Positions 16,992 to 25,660 of a DNA stretch of 64,000 nt are shown here, piece after piece. Numbering within the stretch: the first letter of the stretch is position 1; every line of letters starts with the position of its first letter. Below the pieces are notes generated by a model. That model did no database searches and had not been told where the DNA came from. It saw only the letters and a list, made by a program, of their open reading frames with translations. Source of the DNA: an uncultured bacterium (lineage in GTDB: Bacteria; Cyanobacteriota; Vampirovibrionia; Gastranaerophilales; Gastranaerophilaceae); contig CAPQCU010000002.1 in the NCBI GenBank assembly GCA_948684385.1, forward strand, positions 1 to 64,000, given 5' to 3'. Position numbers and translations under genes: made by a program.

Positions 16992-18235
16992 GTAAATAAA
17001 ATTTCCTCATCAAAAATATTCGGTAAAAGCTCTATATCAGGATATTTTTGAGCAAACTCTTCTTTTAAAGACGGATAAATCAACTCATAATTAGACCAAA
17101 TTGTCATAATTACTCCGTCGGGCTTTAAGTCGTACAAGCTTTCCGGCGGATAAACCATGTAATTCCCGCACATTTTGCCCCAAGATGCGTTATTTCTGTC
17201 AATTATGCCTAAAATATTCGGATTCTTTTCTGTTTCCTCTGCTAAAACCTTCTGAATAAAGAAACTTGCACCCCATAGCATAACTTTTTTATTCCCTATA
17301 AATTTTTTGAGATAATCTGCTGTAATATAGTCTTTTCTTAATGCAGGCTTAAAGAGTTCCCAATCATCTGGCATAAGCTTTTTAAACTCTTCTAAGAAAA
17401 CTTTATACTCCTCATCACTGCATTGTGCTACATCCCAACGAATATGGTTTTTAAAAGCCTTAATAAAAGCATCTTCAAGCTCTTGGTATAACCCTTTTTG
17501 CTCTAAAAACTTTTTTAAGCTCATACAAGATTTAACAACATCAATAGTAAAATGAGTTCTGTATGTTGCCATACTTCCAGGTCGGTTATATCTGTAGTTG
17601 ATTAGCTCGTTATCACAGACCACAATCTTTTTGGCACAGGCAACACAAGCGTGAACAAAAGCAATATCTTCACAAATATTAATTGGCGGAAACTCAATAC
17701 CATTATCTAAAATCAAACTTTTTAAGTATAACTTATTCCAGGGAATAGGTGTCAGCAGACAGAATATGTCATCCTTGAAATTCTGTCTGCTAAACGGTTT
17801 TTCTAAAGGTGTTTTATCAAGATTAATCGGAGAATTAGGGTTTCTGCTTTCTGTAATATTTCCTTTATTATCCACTTTTCTTGATGAACACACGGTTAAA
17901 TCTGAGCCAAATTTTTCAGCTCTTGCATAGAGTTCTTCTAATAAAGTAGGCTCAAAATAATCATCAGAATCAAGAAACTGAATATATTTACCTTCAGCCA
18001 ATTTTAAACCGTGGTTTCTCGCCGCTCCTGCTCCGGCATGGCGTTGTTGAAGAATAACAAACCTGTCATCTTTGCGTTTGTATTCTTGTAAGATTTCTAA
18101 GGATTTGTCAGTTGAACCGTCATCAACGCAGATAATTTCAATGTCTTTAAAAGTCTGGTTAACAACGCTATTAAGACATTCACGCAGGTATTTTTCTACA
18201 TTATAAACGGGGATAATAATACTAATCTTTGTCAT
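16988..18235 (-). CDS. GT2 glycosyltransferase with extra Rossmann-like tail
   Basis: The N-terminus ISIIIPVYNVEKYLREC and DDGSTDKS followed by FLDSDDYF is a textbook GT-A family 2 fold with its DxD site near residue 92. Residues 1-250 are the transferase; the last 100 form a separate domain (VMLWGASFFIQKVL) repeated alone at 14472. It lies 9 bp after the secreted protein gene and is the first transferase of the cassette. Product and linkage are unknown. Confidence 0.88.
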   Translation of the reverse strand: MTKISIIIPVYNVEKYLRECLNSVVNQTFKDIEIICVDDGSTDKSLEILQEYKRKDDRFVILQQRHAGAGAARNHGLKLAEGKYIQFLDSDDYFEPTLLEELYARAEKFGSDLTVCSSRKVDNKGNITESRNPNSPINLDKTPLEKPFSRQNFKDDIFCLLTPIPWNKLYLKSLILDNGIEFPPINICEDIAFVHACVACAKKIVVCDNELINYRYNRPGSMATYRTHFTIDVVKSCMSLKKFLEQKGLYQELEDAFIKAFKNHIRWDVAQCSDEEYKVFLEEFKKLMPDDWELFKPALRKDYITADYLKKFIGNKKVMLWGASFFIQKVLAEETEKNPNILGIIDRNNASWGKMCGNYMVYPPESLYDLKPDGVIMTIWSNYELIYPSLKEEFAQKYPDIELLPNIFDEEILFT

Positions 18236-18244
18236 AATCGTTCC

Positions 18245-19207
18245 TTATATCTCATTAATGCTATTAAATTTTTCTGTTTGTTGAATTGAACGATTAGTTG
18301 CAAATTCACTATATTTATAATTGAGTTCTCGTATATAATCATAATTTTTATAGGTTATTTCCATATCGGTATCCGAACTGTGTATAGTTAAAAACTCTCC
18401 ATGATTTTCCCCATATTTTTGTTTATACTGATTATAAATATTTGCACTTTTAGAATAAACTAAATTTTTACTAGTAGTATCATATTTATCTGTAAACATT
18501 TTTATTGTTTCTATTACATAAGGAAAAGCATTTCCGCTTGCACCTTTTAAAACTTTATCCGTATGAGTTAAATAATAACCGGCTGAAGGAACAAACTTTA
18601 CTTCAACTTTAAAAGGAACTCCATCAAGATAAACTTTTTCAAGTTGTAAGTATAATTCTTCATTCACCATAATTCCTGTACCATTTTGAAGTTGAACCCT
18701 ATTTTTTAAGGAAGAAGACAATAAATTCCCAATCATATTTAAAATACTTGTGGCATCTGTAGGAACATTTTTAAGGTTTTTATTACAACTTTTAAAAGTC
18801 ATAACTTGCAGATATGGACCGCTTCTTTCATAGTATCCTAAATCCATTTTTGTCACCCCTGCATTCTTTTTAAATGCATTAATAACTTCGACTAATGAAC
18901 TATCAGGTTTTAATCCTGCATAAAAACTTACTTCTACAGGTTGATTCATAATTTGTTCTTCAACATCTTCCTGAGCTTCATTATTTTCAACTATAGCTGA
19001 AGCATTGTCTTGAACAGTTGTTTCTACCTGTTTAGTAACATTTTCAACTGGTTTATTAGTTATTTCATTTTTAAGTTTATTAATGTCAGATATTGCTTGT
19101 ACAGAATTTCTAATACCAGAAAACACGTCATACATATTTGTTTCTGCCATACAAATATTTGATGAATATAATAAACTTGCCAAAACTAAAATTAAAATCT
19201 TCTTCAT
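18245..19207 (-). CDS. Exported protein of unknown function
   Basis: Signal peptide at residues 1-21 (MKKILILVLASLLYSSNICMA), so it is exported. The mature protein has a low-complexity, Val/Glu/Asn-rich stretch at 50-90 and a beta-rich C-terminal half. I do not recognise the family. The ATG has AAGGAGGGG 10 bases upstream. It precedes the GT2 gene by only 9 bp, so it may be a capsule-related periplasmic or surface protein. Confidence 0.6.
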   Translation of the reverse strand: MKKILILVLASLLYSSNICMAETNMYDVFSGIRNSVQAISDINKLKNEITNKPVENVTKQVETTVQDNASAIVENNEAQEDVEEQIMNQPVEVSFYAGLKPDSSLVEVINAFKKNAGVTKMDLGYYERSGPYLQVMTFKSCNKNLKNVPTDATSILNMIGNLLSSSLKNRVQLQNGTGIMVNEELYLQLEKVYLDGVPFKVEVKFVPSAGYYLTHTDKVLKGASGNAFPYVIETIKMFTDKYDTTSKNLVYSKSANIYNQYKQKYGENHGEFLTIHSSDTDMEITYKNYDYIRELNYKYSEFATNRSIQQTEKFNSINEI

Positions 19208-19365
19208 TAATCTTTTGCCCCTCCTTATTTAGAACATATTTTAAAAAGATTTTACCATATTGAATATAGAATTACAATATTAAAAACAGATAAATTTATC
19301 TTTTGGATGTCTTGAATACGGTTTATAAGTTTATTGAGTGCATATATTCTCATGAAGGGGTGCTT

Positions 19366-19683
19366 ATGGACTTAAAAAAAGATTTCGGGTTGAGATTAAA
19401 AGAATTGAGAAATAAAAGAGGAATTACGCAATATCAGCTGGCTGAATTAGCTGGTATTGATCCTAAGCACATGAGTCATATTGAGACAGGCAGAAGTTTT
19501 CCAAAAGCAGATTTGATTGAAAAATTTGCTGAGGCTTTGAATATTGATTATACAAAGTTATTTAGGACAGAACACTTACAAGATAGAGAAATTCTGCTTG
19601 AGAGAATTAATGCACAACTAAACAAAGCCAACGACGATGACTTAAAAAATATATATAAAATTTTGATGGGGTATTTTGATTAA
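19366..19683 (+). CDS. XRE-family HTH regulator
   Basis: An HTH_3/XRE domain is plain at residues 5-60: FGLRLKELRNKRGITQYQLAELAGIDPKHMSHIETG. The frame is open back to a TTG at 19303, but the ATG at 19366 is preferred because GAAGGGG ends 5 bases before it. The C-terminal 40 residues are an amphipathic helix that may dimerise. It ends 4 bp inside the Mrr-like nuclease gene, tail to tail, and could control nuclease or recombinase genes. Confidence 0.85.
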   Translation: MDLKKDFGLRLKELRNKRGITQYQLAELAGIDPKHMSHIETGRSFPKADLIEKFAEALNIDYTKLFRTEHLQDREILLERINAQLNKANDDDLKNIYKILMGYFD

Positions 19684-20669
19684 CCGATCGGCAAATAAAC
19701 TTTTTTAAGTGGTAAAAGCGTTTTTCCTTCAGCAGTAAAGCTGTCATAATGTCGGGTTATTATTCCTGCCAAGTCATCAATATCAATCAGTTTTAGATGC
19801 ACTTTAGCTCTTTCAGCTTCATAGCGAGCTTCTTTAGTAAATCCGCCAGTACTGATATATAAACACTTGTCACTTTCTTTGCGTCCGCCAATAAAAGTTC
19901 TTAAATCCTGTGAGCCCATTTTTCCTTTTCTATATTTAACTTCCACATAAATTCGAGGTTCTTCTAAGCCAAGACCATCTTTAGAAGCAAAAACATCAAT
20001 GCTTCTGTCAGAGCCTATTTTGCTGCGTTGTGCGATATATCCCATTGCATTTAAGATTTCTTTAAAAAGTTCTTCCATGTCATTCGCATCAAGACTCTGA
20101 ATAGCATCTTTAAGGCTTTCTTTAGCGTTTTCAATCAGAATTTCGGCATTTTTATTATTTTCTTCTTTTATGTCAATTGTTTTTTCAGAATTTACTTTTT
20201 CCGGATTTAATAGTTCAAATATTTCTTTTTCCTGATCTTTTTTGAGTTGAAAAACCGTCAAGGTTGCCCCTAAAGAGTTCTTTGTCTCATTCTTTAATAA
20301 ATCTCTTGAAAGCCCGTTTTTGTTCCACTCAACATTTCTGACGTGTATGCAATCGCCCTTTTCTTCCGTATAATAATAATCACTTTTAACATTGCCAATA
20401 TAGTAAAGTCTTGAAGATGGATCATAAGTAATTACACTATCCCCGATTTTTATGTTGTTTACAAAGTTGTTGAGTATGCCAGCCCAATTAGGAATACTTT
20501 TTTCTTTAGTTGGGAATAATTTGCACAAAATATTTCTAATTTCGGATAACGACTTATTTGCAAGATTGCATTTTACATCCATATTAATTGCTACAATAGA
20601 ATCAGATAAAAATTCTTCAATAAACTCTCCGCCATTACTTCTTACAACCCACAATTTTTCCATACTCAA
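19680..20669 (-). CDS. Mrr-like restriction endonuclease
   Basis: The C-terminal third is an Mrr_cat domain: GSDRSIDVFA supplies the acidic residue, YVEVKYRKGK the E-x-K, with the preceding MEELFKEILNAMGY helix as in Mrr enzymes. Residues 1-150 form a different, beta-rich domain that may sense modified bases, as in type IV systems. It would cut modified or foreign DNA. It stands alone between the XRE gene and the recombinase cluster. Residues needed for catalysis look intact. Confidence 0.83.
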   Translation of the reverse strand: MSMEKLWVVRSNGGEFIEEFLSDSIVAINMDVKCNLANKSLSEIRNILCKLFPTKEKSIPNWAGILNNFVNNIKIGDSVITYDPSSRLYYIGNVKSDYYYTEEKGDCIHVRNVEWNKNGLSRDLLKNETKNSLGATLTVFQLKKDQEKEIFELLNPEKVNSEKTIDIKEENNKNAEILIENAKESLKDAIQSLDANDMEELFKEILNAMGYIAQRSKIGSDRSIDVFASKDGLGLEEPRIYVEVKYRKGKMGSQDLRTFIGGRKESDKCLYISTGGFTKEARYEAERAKVHLKLIDIDDLAGIITRHYDSFTAEGKTLLPLKKVYLPIG

Positions 20670-20792
20670 ACTCCTTTTAATATAAAAAGTTTATCACGCA
20701 TTTATTTATATGTAAACAATTGTGTTCCAAGGAGTTGAAAAATTTACCTTTCGAGTGATGTATGTAAATACAAAACTTGAAAGGATAAAACT

Positions 20793-20945
20793 ATGACTAC
20801 GTTAAAAGAATTAATCACTATTTTAAAAGAAGTTGAGAATCTCGATCCAGAAAATGAAAATTCTCTGGTTTCAATTGTTGGAAAGCGGATTTTTATTACC
20901 CGAAAAGATCAGGTCGACGGATACTATGTCGAAATCAAAGATTGA
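20793..20945 (+). CDS. 50-aa protein before the recombinase unit
   Basis: This short frame encodes 50 residues (MTTLKELITILKEVENLDPEN...) ending KD. The ATG has AAAGGA 8 bases upstream, good evidence for translation. It has no membrane segment and no match I know. It comes 57 bp before the DUF2924 gene on the same strand and may be the first gene of the recombinase operon, for example a small directionality factor; that is only a guess. Confidence 0.55.
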   Translation: MTTLKELITILKEVENLDPENENSLVSIVGKRIFITRKDQVDGYYVEIKD

Positions 20946-21002
20946 TACGAATTGTGTCTTAAGACTTGATGTTTACTGCAACAAGAGTCATTAATGTAAG
21001 TG

Positions 21003-21323
21003 ATGAACAAAATTGTTGATAAAAAACTAGAAAAATGGCTCCAGAAATACGGCGATTTATCCCCTGAAGCTAAGTTTAAGCTTAAAAAGCTAATCGCAGA
21101 ATTAGAATCAAACAATTTAATTGAAGAATCCAATATCAACTTAAAAGGAGCTTCAAACAACTGCCGGTTTATTAGGGAATATCAGGGGCGAGTGCATGAA
21201 GTAATTTTACAAAACGGCTTGTATAACTATAATGGAAAGGTTTACAAAAGCCTTTCTGCGATTGCCTTTGAAATTACCGGCACAAAGTGGAACGGCAATA
21301 GATTTTTTGGAGTACATAAATGA
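21003..21323 (+). CDS. DUF2924 protein
   Basis: The second half matches DUF2924: REYQGRVHEVILQNG, a Y-x-G-x-x-Y, SLSAIAFEITG and WNGNRFFG. These proteins are nearly always encoded just before a large serine recombinase, as here, and probably help it. The GTG at 21000 is possible, but the ATG at 21003 is used. Its stop overlaps the recombinase ATG by 4 bp. Confidence 0.85.
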   Translation: MNKIVDKKLEKWLQKYGDLSPEAKFKLKKLIAELESNNLIEESNINLKGASNNCRFIREYQGRVHEVILQNGLYNYNGKVYKSLSAIAFEITGTKWNGNRFFGVHK

Positions 21324-22894
21324 AACAAATCAGATGCGCAGTTTATACAAGAAAATCCTCAGAAGAAGGCTTAGAGTTGGAATTCAACTCTCTTGATGCC
21401 CAACGTGAAGCTTGCGAAGCCTATATCAAATCTCAAAAACACGAAGGCTGGACATTAATTACAAAACAATACAATGATGGCGGGTTTTCCGGCGGTACAA
21501 TGGACCGACCTGCATTTAAGGAGTTATTGGAAGATATCAAGCAAAATAAAATCGATATTGTAGTCGTTTACAAAGTTGACCGTTTAACCCGTTCATTGAT
21601 GGATTTTGCAAAGATAATTGAGATATTTGATGCACATCAGGCTTCGTTTGTATCAATCACTCAGCAGTTTAATACAACCACTTCTATGGGAAGATTAACC
21701 TTGAATATGCTTTTATCCTTTGCTCAATTTGAACGGGAAATCACGAGCGAGAGGCTTAGGGATAAGTTTGAAGCCTCAAGACAGAAAGGTTTGTTTGTAC
21801 ATGGTAAAGCTCCGATTGGCTATACAAAGGTCGGCAGCACTCTGGTTGAGAATCCGGAGCAATCCGGCTTCGTAAGACTTATTTTTGATAAGTATCTGGA
21901 ACTTGGTTCAATAAAGAAATTGCATGATTACTTAATCGAAAACAGTATCAAAACAGAGAGTGGAAAGAATTTTAGAAAAGGGCATTTGAACCATCTTTTG
22001 AAAAACAAAGCCTATATCGGAAAAATTATGCACAATGATAAAGTGTATGACGGTTTGCACGAAGGAATCGTTGATGCGGATGTATTTGAGAGAGTTCAAA
22101 ATATGCTCAAAGAAAATTCGGTAGAGCGGAAGTACGAAACAAATAATCCTTCTTATGCCCTGCTTGCATCGAAGTTGTTTGATGATAAAGGAAATTATAT
22201 GTCTCCGAGTTATAGCAATAACCGCTACAAAAGACGCTATTGCTACTATATTTCACAAGCGATTATACAAAACCGAGAACAGGATGTGGGTTCAATTAGT
22301 AAATTACCAAAGCACGAAATAGAAACTCTTGTGCGAAAAGTTGTTACAGAATTTGTCCACAATAAATCTGTAATTCAACAATACTTGTCGAATAAAACAA
22401 TTGCTATGCAAAAGAAAATTCTGGATACGGTTGTTGGATTGGAACTGAACTACCAAATTGTCAGATATATTTTAAACAAGGTAGTCGTGTATAAAGACCA
22501 GGTCGAGATTGTGCTAAACAAAAATATCTTACTGGAAGCATTGGAGCTTCTGGCATGTGGTGAGCGGGTAATGATAGATTATGAAGACGATGACTTTATA
22601 ACTATAACCAAGCAGGTGCAATTAGTAGCGGTTCCAAAACGCGGGAATAAATTGATAATTGAGAACGAGAGCCAATACAATTTGACCCTGATTCAATCGA
22701 TTGCAAAAGGATTTTATTATCACAAACTCTGGCTTGAAGGCAAACTAGCTAAAGAGCAGAAGAGCAGCTATATCTATCGACTGATGAGCTTGCGCTATCT
22801 TCCACCAACACTAATTGAAGATATTTTGAACGGCAAACAAGCGCCTGATATGACAGTTAAGGAGCTGTATAGGATAGCGGGGAGAAGCGTGTAA
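21320..22894 (+). CDS. Large serine recombinase
   Basis: Residues 1-150 are a resolvase/invertase domain: AVYTRKSSEEG with the catalytic Ser, LDAQREACEAYI, DGGFSGGTMDRP and KVDRLTRSL. A recombinase domain follows (APIGYTKVG...), then a long C-terminal region with coiled-coil-like parts. It would integrate or excise the island or invert a segment using short att sites. It is 524 aa, near the usual length. It overlaps DUF2924 by 4 bp and is followed by a strong terminator. The zinc-beta-ribbon cysteines common in the family appear reduced. Confidence 0.9.
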   Translation: MKQIRCAVYTRKSSEEGLELEFNSLDAQREACEAYIKSQKHEGWTLITKQYNDGGFSGGTMDRPAFKELLEDIKQNKIDIVVVYKVDRLTRSLMDFAKIIEIFDAHQASFVSITQQFNTTTSMGRLTLNMLLSFAQFEREITSERLRDKFEASRQKGLFVHGKAPIGYTKVGSTLVENPEQSGFVRLIFDKYLELGSIKKLHDYLIENSIKTESGKNFRKGHLNHLLKNKAYIGKIMHNDKVYDGLHEGIVDADVFERVQNMLKENSVERKYETNNPSYALLASKLFDDKGNYMSPSYSNNRYKRRYCYYISQAIIQNREQDVGSISKLPKHEIETLVRKVVTEFVHNKSVIQQYLSNKTIAMQKKILDTVVGLELNYQIVRYILNKVVVYKDQVEIVLNKNILLEALELLACGERVMIDYEDDDFITITKQVQLVAVPKRGNKLIIENESQYNLTLIQSIAKGFYYHKLWLEGKLAKEQKSSYIYRLMSLRYLPPTLIEDILNGKQAPDMTVKELYRIAGRSV

Positions 22895-22915
22895 AATATT
22901 TGGTTATTGTTTATT

Positions 22916-22960
22916 AAATCTACAGCTTTTTGAATGTTCAAAAAGCTGTAGATTTGTTTT
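22916..22960 (+). terminator. Long-stem terminator after the recombinase
   Basis: Two perfectly complementary 19-base arms (22916-22934 and 22937-22955) enclose a 2-base centre, followed by GTTTT. It is 22 bp past the recombinase stop. Confidence 0.8.
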
Positions 22961-23105
22961 AAATAAAAAATTTTTCCACCTCCCACATAGCAAACAGAGA
23001 CTTTTTGCAATACTCCCTCTCAAAAGGGAGAAATCAGTCTCCTTTTCTAGTCTATCTTTACAAAATGCCTGCCTCAATCGCGCTTGTCCGCGGGGTTTGT
23101 ATAAA

Positions 23106-23142
23106 ATTGAAGTCCGGACGCATTCTGCGCCCGGACTTCAAT
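23106..23142. repeat. 37-bp hairpin, copy 2
   Basis: Same dimensions as copy 1 at 64-100: arms 23106-23122 and 23126-23142 with a 3-base loop, starting ATTGAAGTCCGGACGCA, with one A-C mismatch. Its right arm abuts the tRNA-Ser gene (2 bases away), so on the minus strand it lies immediately 3' of the tRNA. It could serve as a 3'-end structure or an insertion-site palindrome. Confidence 0.75.
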
Positions 23143-23143
23143 A

Positions 23144-23230
23144 CAGAGGGGATGGGATTCGAACCCACGGTAGAATTGCTCCTACACAACCTTTCCAAGA
23201 TTGCACCTTAAACCGCTCGGACACCCCTCT
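23144..23230 (-). tRNA. tRNA-Ser(GGA)
   Basis: Read on the minus strand it folds as AGAGGGG (acceptor), a D arm beginning TCCGAGCGG, anticodon loop TTGGAAA (anticodon GGA), a long type-II variable arm (TGTAGGAGC...CTACCG) and T arm TGGGTTCGAATCCCA, closing with CCCCTCT and discriminator G. CCA is not encoded. It reads UCC and UCU. Confidence 0.93.
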
Positions 23231-23247
23231 TTAATTGTTCTCTCTTT

Positions 23248-23276
23248 ATTCTACTAAAACTTATTCAGAATGTAAA
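23248..23276 (-). promoter_or_regulatory. Promoter of tRNA-Ser
   Basis: On the minus strand TTTACA (23271-23276) and TAGAAT (23248-23253) are 17 bases apart; transcription would start about 10 bases before the mature tRNA. Confidence 0.6.
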
Positions 23277-23367
23277 TACTAAAAGTAAGCCGCAGCAAAT
23301 AAAGAACAAAACAATTTGTGAAAGGGTGTAATGCTATGCTCTTTACTTGCGCTAACTTACTTCAAAA

Positions 23368-23444
23368 ACGTATTTAATAATACGTCTTATCCGATTGTAT
23401 AATTGCTTTTTCATACAATTTTTTGTATAATTTTTTGTATACTT
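23368..23444. promoter_or_regulatory. Palindrome and four TTGTATAATT-like repeats
   Basis: ACGTATT...AATACGT forms a 7-bp palindrome at 23368-23385. Then four alternating copies of one 10-mer follow: TTGTATAATT at 23395, its inverted form CATACAATTT at 23412, TTGTATAATT at 23423 and TTGTATACTT at 23435. The roughly even spacing suggests a cooperative binding array. The rest of 23231-23635 holds no gene. Confidence 0.5.
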
Positions 23445-23551
23445 AATCAGACAGTACAAAAGCCAATCTCACAGCGCTTTTTAACTAGCTGCTTATGTGA
23501 CTTCTATGTACAACTGCTCAAGTTGTGCTTCCAGATCTATATTGATTACAA

Positions 23552-23603
23552 AATAAAGTATATCATAAGTGTACTGTATAGTCAATCGTTAATATACTTT
23601 ATT
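23552..23603. promoter_or_regulatory. 12-bp inverted repeat before a double-HTH gene
   Basis: AATAAAGTATAT (23552-23563) and its exact complement (23592-23603) enclose 28 bases, 33 bp before the start of the regulator at 23636. A second pair, ACAGTACA near 23454 and TGTACTGT near 23572, overlaps it. This is the layout of an autoregulated repressor promoter. Confidence 0.5.
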
Positions 23604-23635
23604 ATTTTCTAAAAAACTTTTTTATACTCGAAACA

Positions 23636-24094
23636 ATGAATTTTATTGAATTACAAGACACTTTACAAAACTTAACCAAACAAAGAATTTTTCTTACCGA
23701 TTTTGCTAAAATCCTTAATTGCGGGAAAGCAAATATAAGCAATCGTGCTAAAAACGGAAGTGAAGTTACGGTCTCTGAACTTCAAAAAATTGAAAATCAC
23801 TTCGGAGTTTCTTTGTATAAATCTAACAACGACAAAGAACCGGTATTAATACCTGATGTTAATATCGGTGTACAGTTTGATTTTGACCAATGGGGTAAAA
23901 GACTTCTCATGCTCCAAGTTGCTTCAAAAATGCTAGACAGCTCCGATTTCGCAAAGTTTCTTGACATCTCTGAAAACAGGCTTGACGATTTCATCAGAAA
24001 GAACAAATATCCTACCGGTGAAGAAATTTTAAAAATTAAATCTAAATTCTCAAAAACCAACTTAGACTGGCTTCTTTTCGGAGAAATAAACTAA
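23636..24094 (+). CDS. Double helix-turn-helix regulator
   Basis: Two related HTH-like units are visible. The first is at residues 15-55 (FLTDFAKILNCGKANISNRAKNG, then a recognition-helix-like end), the second at 100-145 (FAKFLDISENRLDDFIRKNKYPTGEEILKI). This resembles CI-type or Cro-type phage regulators with a duplicated DNA-binding part. It stands alone downstream of several palindromic sites, so it is probably autoregulated. It has no protease or sensing domain. Confidence 0.7.
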   Translation: MNFIELQDTLQNLTKQRIFLTDFAKILNCGKANISNRAKNGSEVTVSELQKIENHFGVSLYKSNNDKEPVLIPDVNIGVQFDFDQWGKRLLMLQVASKMLDSSDFAKFLDISENRLDDFIRKNKYPTGEEILKIKSKFSKTNLDWLLFGEIN

Positions 24095-24097
24095 TTT

Positions 24098-24397
24098 TTA
24101 TTTAAATAATTTTCTCAAATGCCATCTACTATAATGTTTTCTTGCCAATTGTTCTTCTGTTGTCAAATGTCGTTCTAAATTTCCATCATATTTATCAATC
24201 TTCACATTATGAATTGACTCCATGCTGGTTTTTGTATTCATATAGAAATGATACCTGTCATCGCTATCTTCAATATGTGTATATATAATCAACCAAATTA
24301 TAATTATTTCACCCAATACTATAAGTGCACGCCAAAAATTTGCTTGATTCACCATACGTTTAATGTTATTATTCAACATTACAAAAACTTCTTGCAT
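24098..24397 (-). CDS. Single-pass membrane protein of unknown function
   Basis: One transmembrane segment (ALIVLGEIIIIWLIIYTHI) sits near residues 24-42; the rest is charged and soluble. The ATG has AAGGTGAG upstream, supporting translation. I do not recognise it. It faces the double-HTH gene tail to tail with a 3-bp gap. Confidence 0.5.
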   Translation of the reverse strand: MQEVFVMLNNNIKRMVNQANFWRALIVLGEIIIIWLIIYTHIEDSDDRYHFYMNTKTSMESIHNVKIDKYDGNLERHLTTEEQLARKHYSRWHLRKLFK

Positions 24398-24564
24398 TTG
24401 CTCTCACCTTCCATACTTCTTCTTTTAAACTATTATAAAAAATTAATTAATACTATACAAATAATTTATCATTTTATTATATTATATAAATTCCGCATTC
24501 GGATAAAAATAAGCCATTTGCCCCAGTTTACACAAATAAGTTTGATATGTTATAAAAAATATTA

Positions 24565-24975
24565 GTGTTTTATAAAGTATTATTAAGTTTAATTATGATT
24601 TTTTCTGCTCCTGCATTAGTATATGCAGAGAGTAAGAAACACAGAGAAGCTGAATACCAGAACAAATGGTGCAGCGCTATGTGCGGTACGCAAGAATACA
24701 GGCTTGAAGACAAAACCCGTGTTGATTGCCTGACAAGTACTCATGCTATTGAATTTGATTTTGCTTACAAGATTTATGAAAGTATTGGTCAGTCTCTTTA
24801 CTACAGCATAAAGACAAATAAAAAGCCAGGCATTGTGCTTATTATTGAGCAGCCGGATAAAGAAGAAAAATATATTATTCGCATGAAGCAAATTGCAGAA
24901 AGTCAGGGTATTGACTGCTGGCTTATGTATGAATCTGATTTAAATAATTTTCATATACATCCGGTTAAGCTATAA
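24565..24975 (+). CDS. Exported nuclease-like protein
   Basis: It begins with a signal peptide (MFYKVLLSLIMIFSAPALVYA) from a GTG start; an internal ATG would give only a stub of that peptide. The mature part has RVDCLTSTHAIEFDFAYK followed by SIGQSLYYSI, which resembles a D...ExDxxxK arrangement of PD-(D/E)XK proteins. A periplasmic or secreted nuclease is possible. Two cysteines (WCSAMCG) may form a disulfide. It ends 6 bp inside the recombinase on the other strand. Confidence 0.6.
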   Translation: MFYKVLLSLIMIFSAPALVYAESKKHREAEYQNKWCSAMCGTQEYRLEDKTRVDCLTSTHAIEFDFAYKIYESIGQSLYYSIKTNKKPGIVLIIEQPDKEEKYIIRMKQIAESQGIDCWLMYESDLNNFHIHPVKL

Positions 24976-25512
24976 AATAAAATTTGAATAGCTATTTTCT
25001 ATTTGATCCTGTTCTATTCCTATATAGCGTAATGTTACCTGCGGATTTGAATGATTAAAAATTTTTTGCAAAAGAGCTAAATCCCTGAACTTTTTATAAT
25101 GGTGGTAACCAAATGTTTTTCGCATTGTGTGAGTACCAATATGAGCTTCTATTCCTGCAGAAACACACGCATCTTTTATAATGGAATATGCAGCTACTCT
25201 ATTCATACGATTTTGAAATGCCGTAACAAATAGCGGTTCATCATAATCTCTTTTGTTAGTGAACTGTTCAAACATTGGCTTTAATTTGGAATTAATAGGA
25301 ATTTTCTTTGTTTTCCCTGTCTTTTTTTCTATTAATCTGATGTAAGATTTTCTTTTTACATCTCCAACATTAAGAGCCAGAATGTCTGAAATTCTCAAGC
25401 CGCTGTTTATCCCGAGGGTAAAAAGTATTAAATTACGCTGACTTTGTTTTGCAAGAATCTTTTCAACTCTTTTGATTTCATCTTTGTTTTTAATAGGCTC
25501 AACCGTTGACAT
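24970..25512 (-). CDS. Tyrosine recombinase, catalytic domain only
   Basis: The catalytic set can be followed: Arg in SGLRISDIL, Lys in the EKKTGKTKKI strand, HTMRKTFG, a second His in FNHSNPQVT and the nucleophile Tyr in LRYIGI. Only about 180 residues are present; the N-terminal SAM-like DNA-binding domain of normal integrases is absent. Such short recombinases occur in conjugative elements and phages. It may be complete as it stands or a trimmed remnant. Convergent with the nuclease-like gene. Confidence 0.8.
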   Translation of the reverse strand: MSTVEPIKNKDEIKRVEKILAKQSQRNLILFTLGINSGLRISDILALNVGDVKRKSYIRLIEKKTGKTKKIPINSKLKPMFEQFTNKRDYDEPLFVTAFQNRMNRVAAYSIIKDACVSAGIEAHIGTHTMRKTFGYHHYKKFRDLALLQKIFNHSNPQVTLRYIGIEQDQIENSYSNFIL

Positions 25513-25660
25513 AGTACACTCCTTTCATCATTACTTATCATTAGGATAAAATACAAAAAAAATGTATCACAACTTAGACAATCAATAAGTTTCATTAAGA
25601 TACAGTCCATTATTTTAAAAGTTTCTGTTACAATATATTTAATGTAGGAGAAAACATTTA

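Noticed and set aside
23012..23046. CTCCCTCTC...GGGAG stretch as a CRISPR-like or att element
   Set aside because: Only a short imperfect hairpin and no array; similar text at 35808 suggests a generic intergenic repeat.
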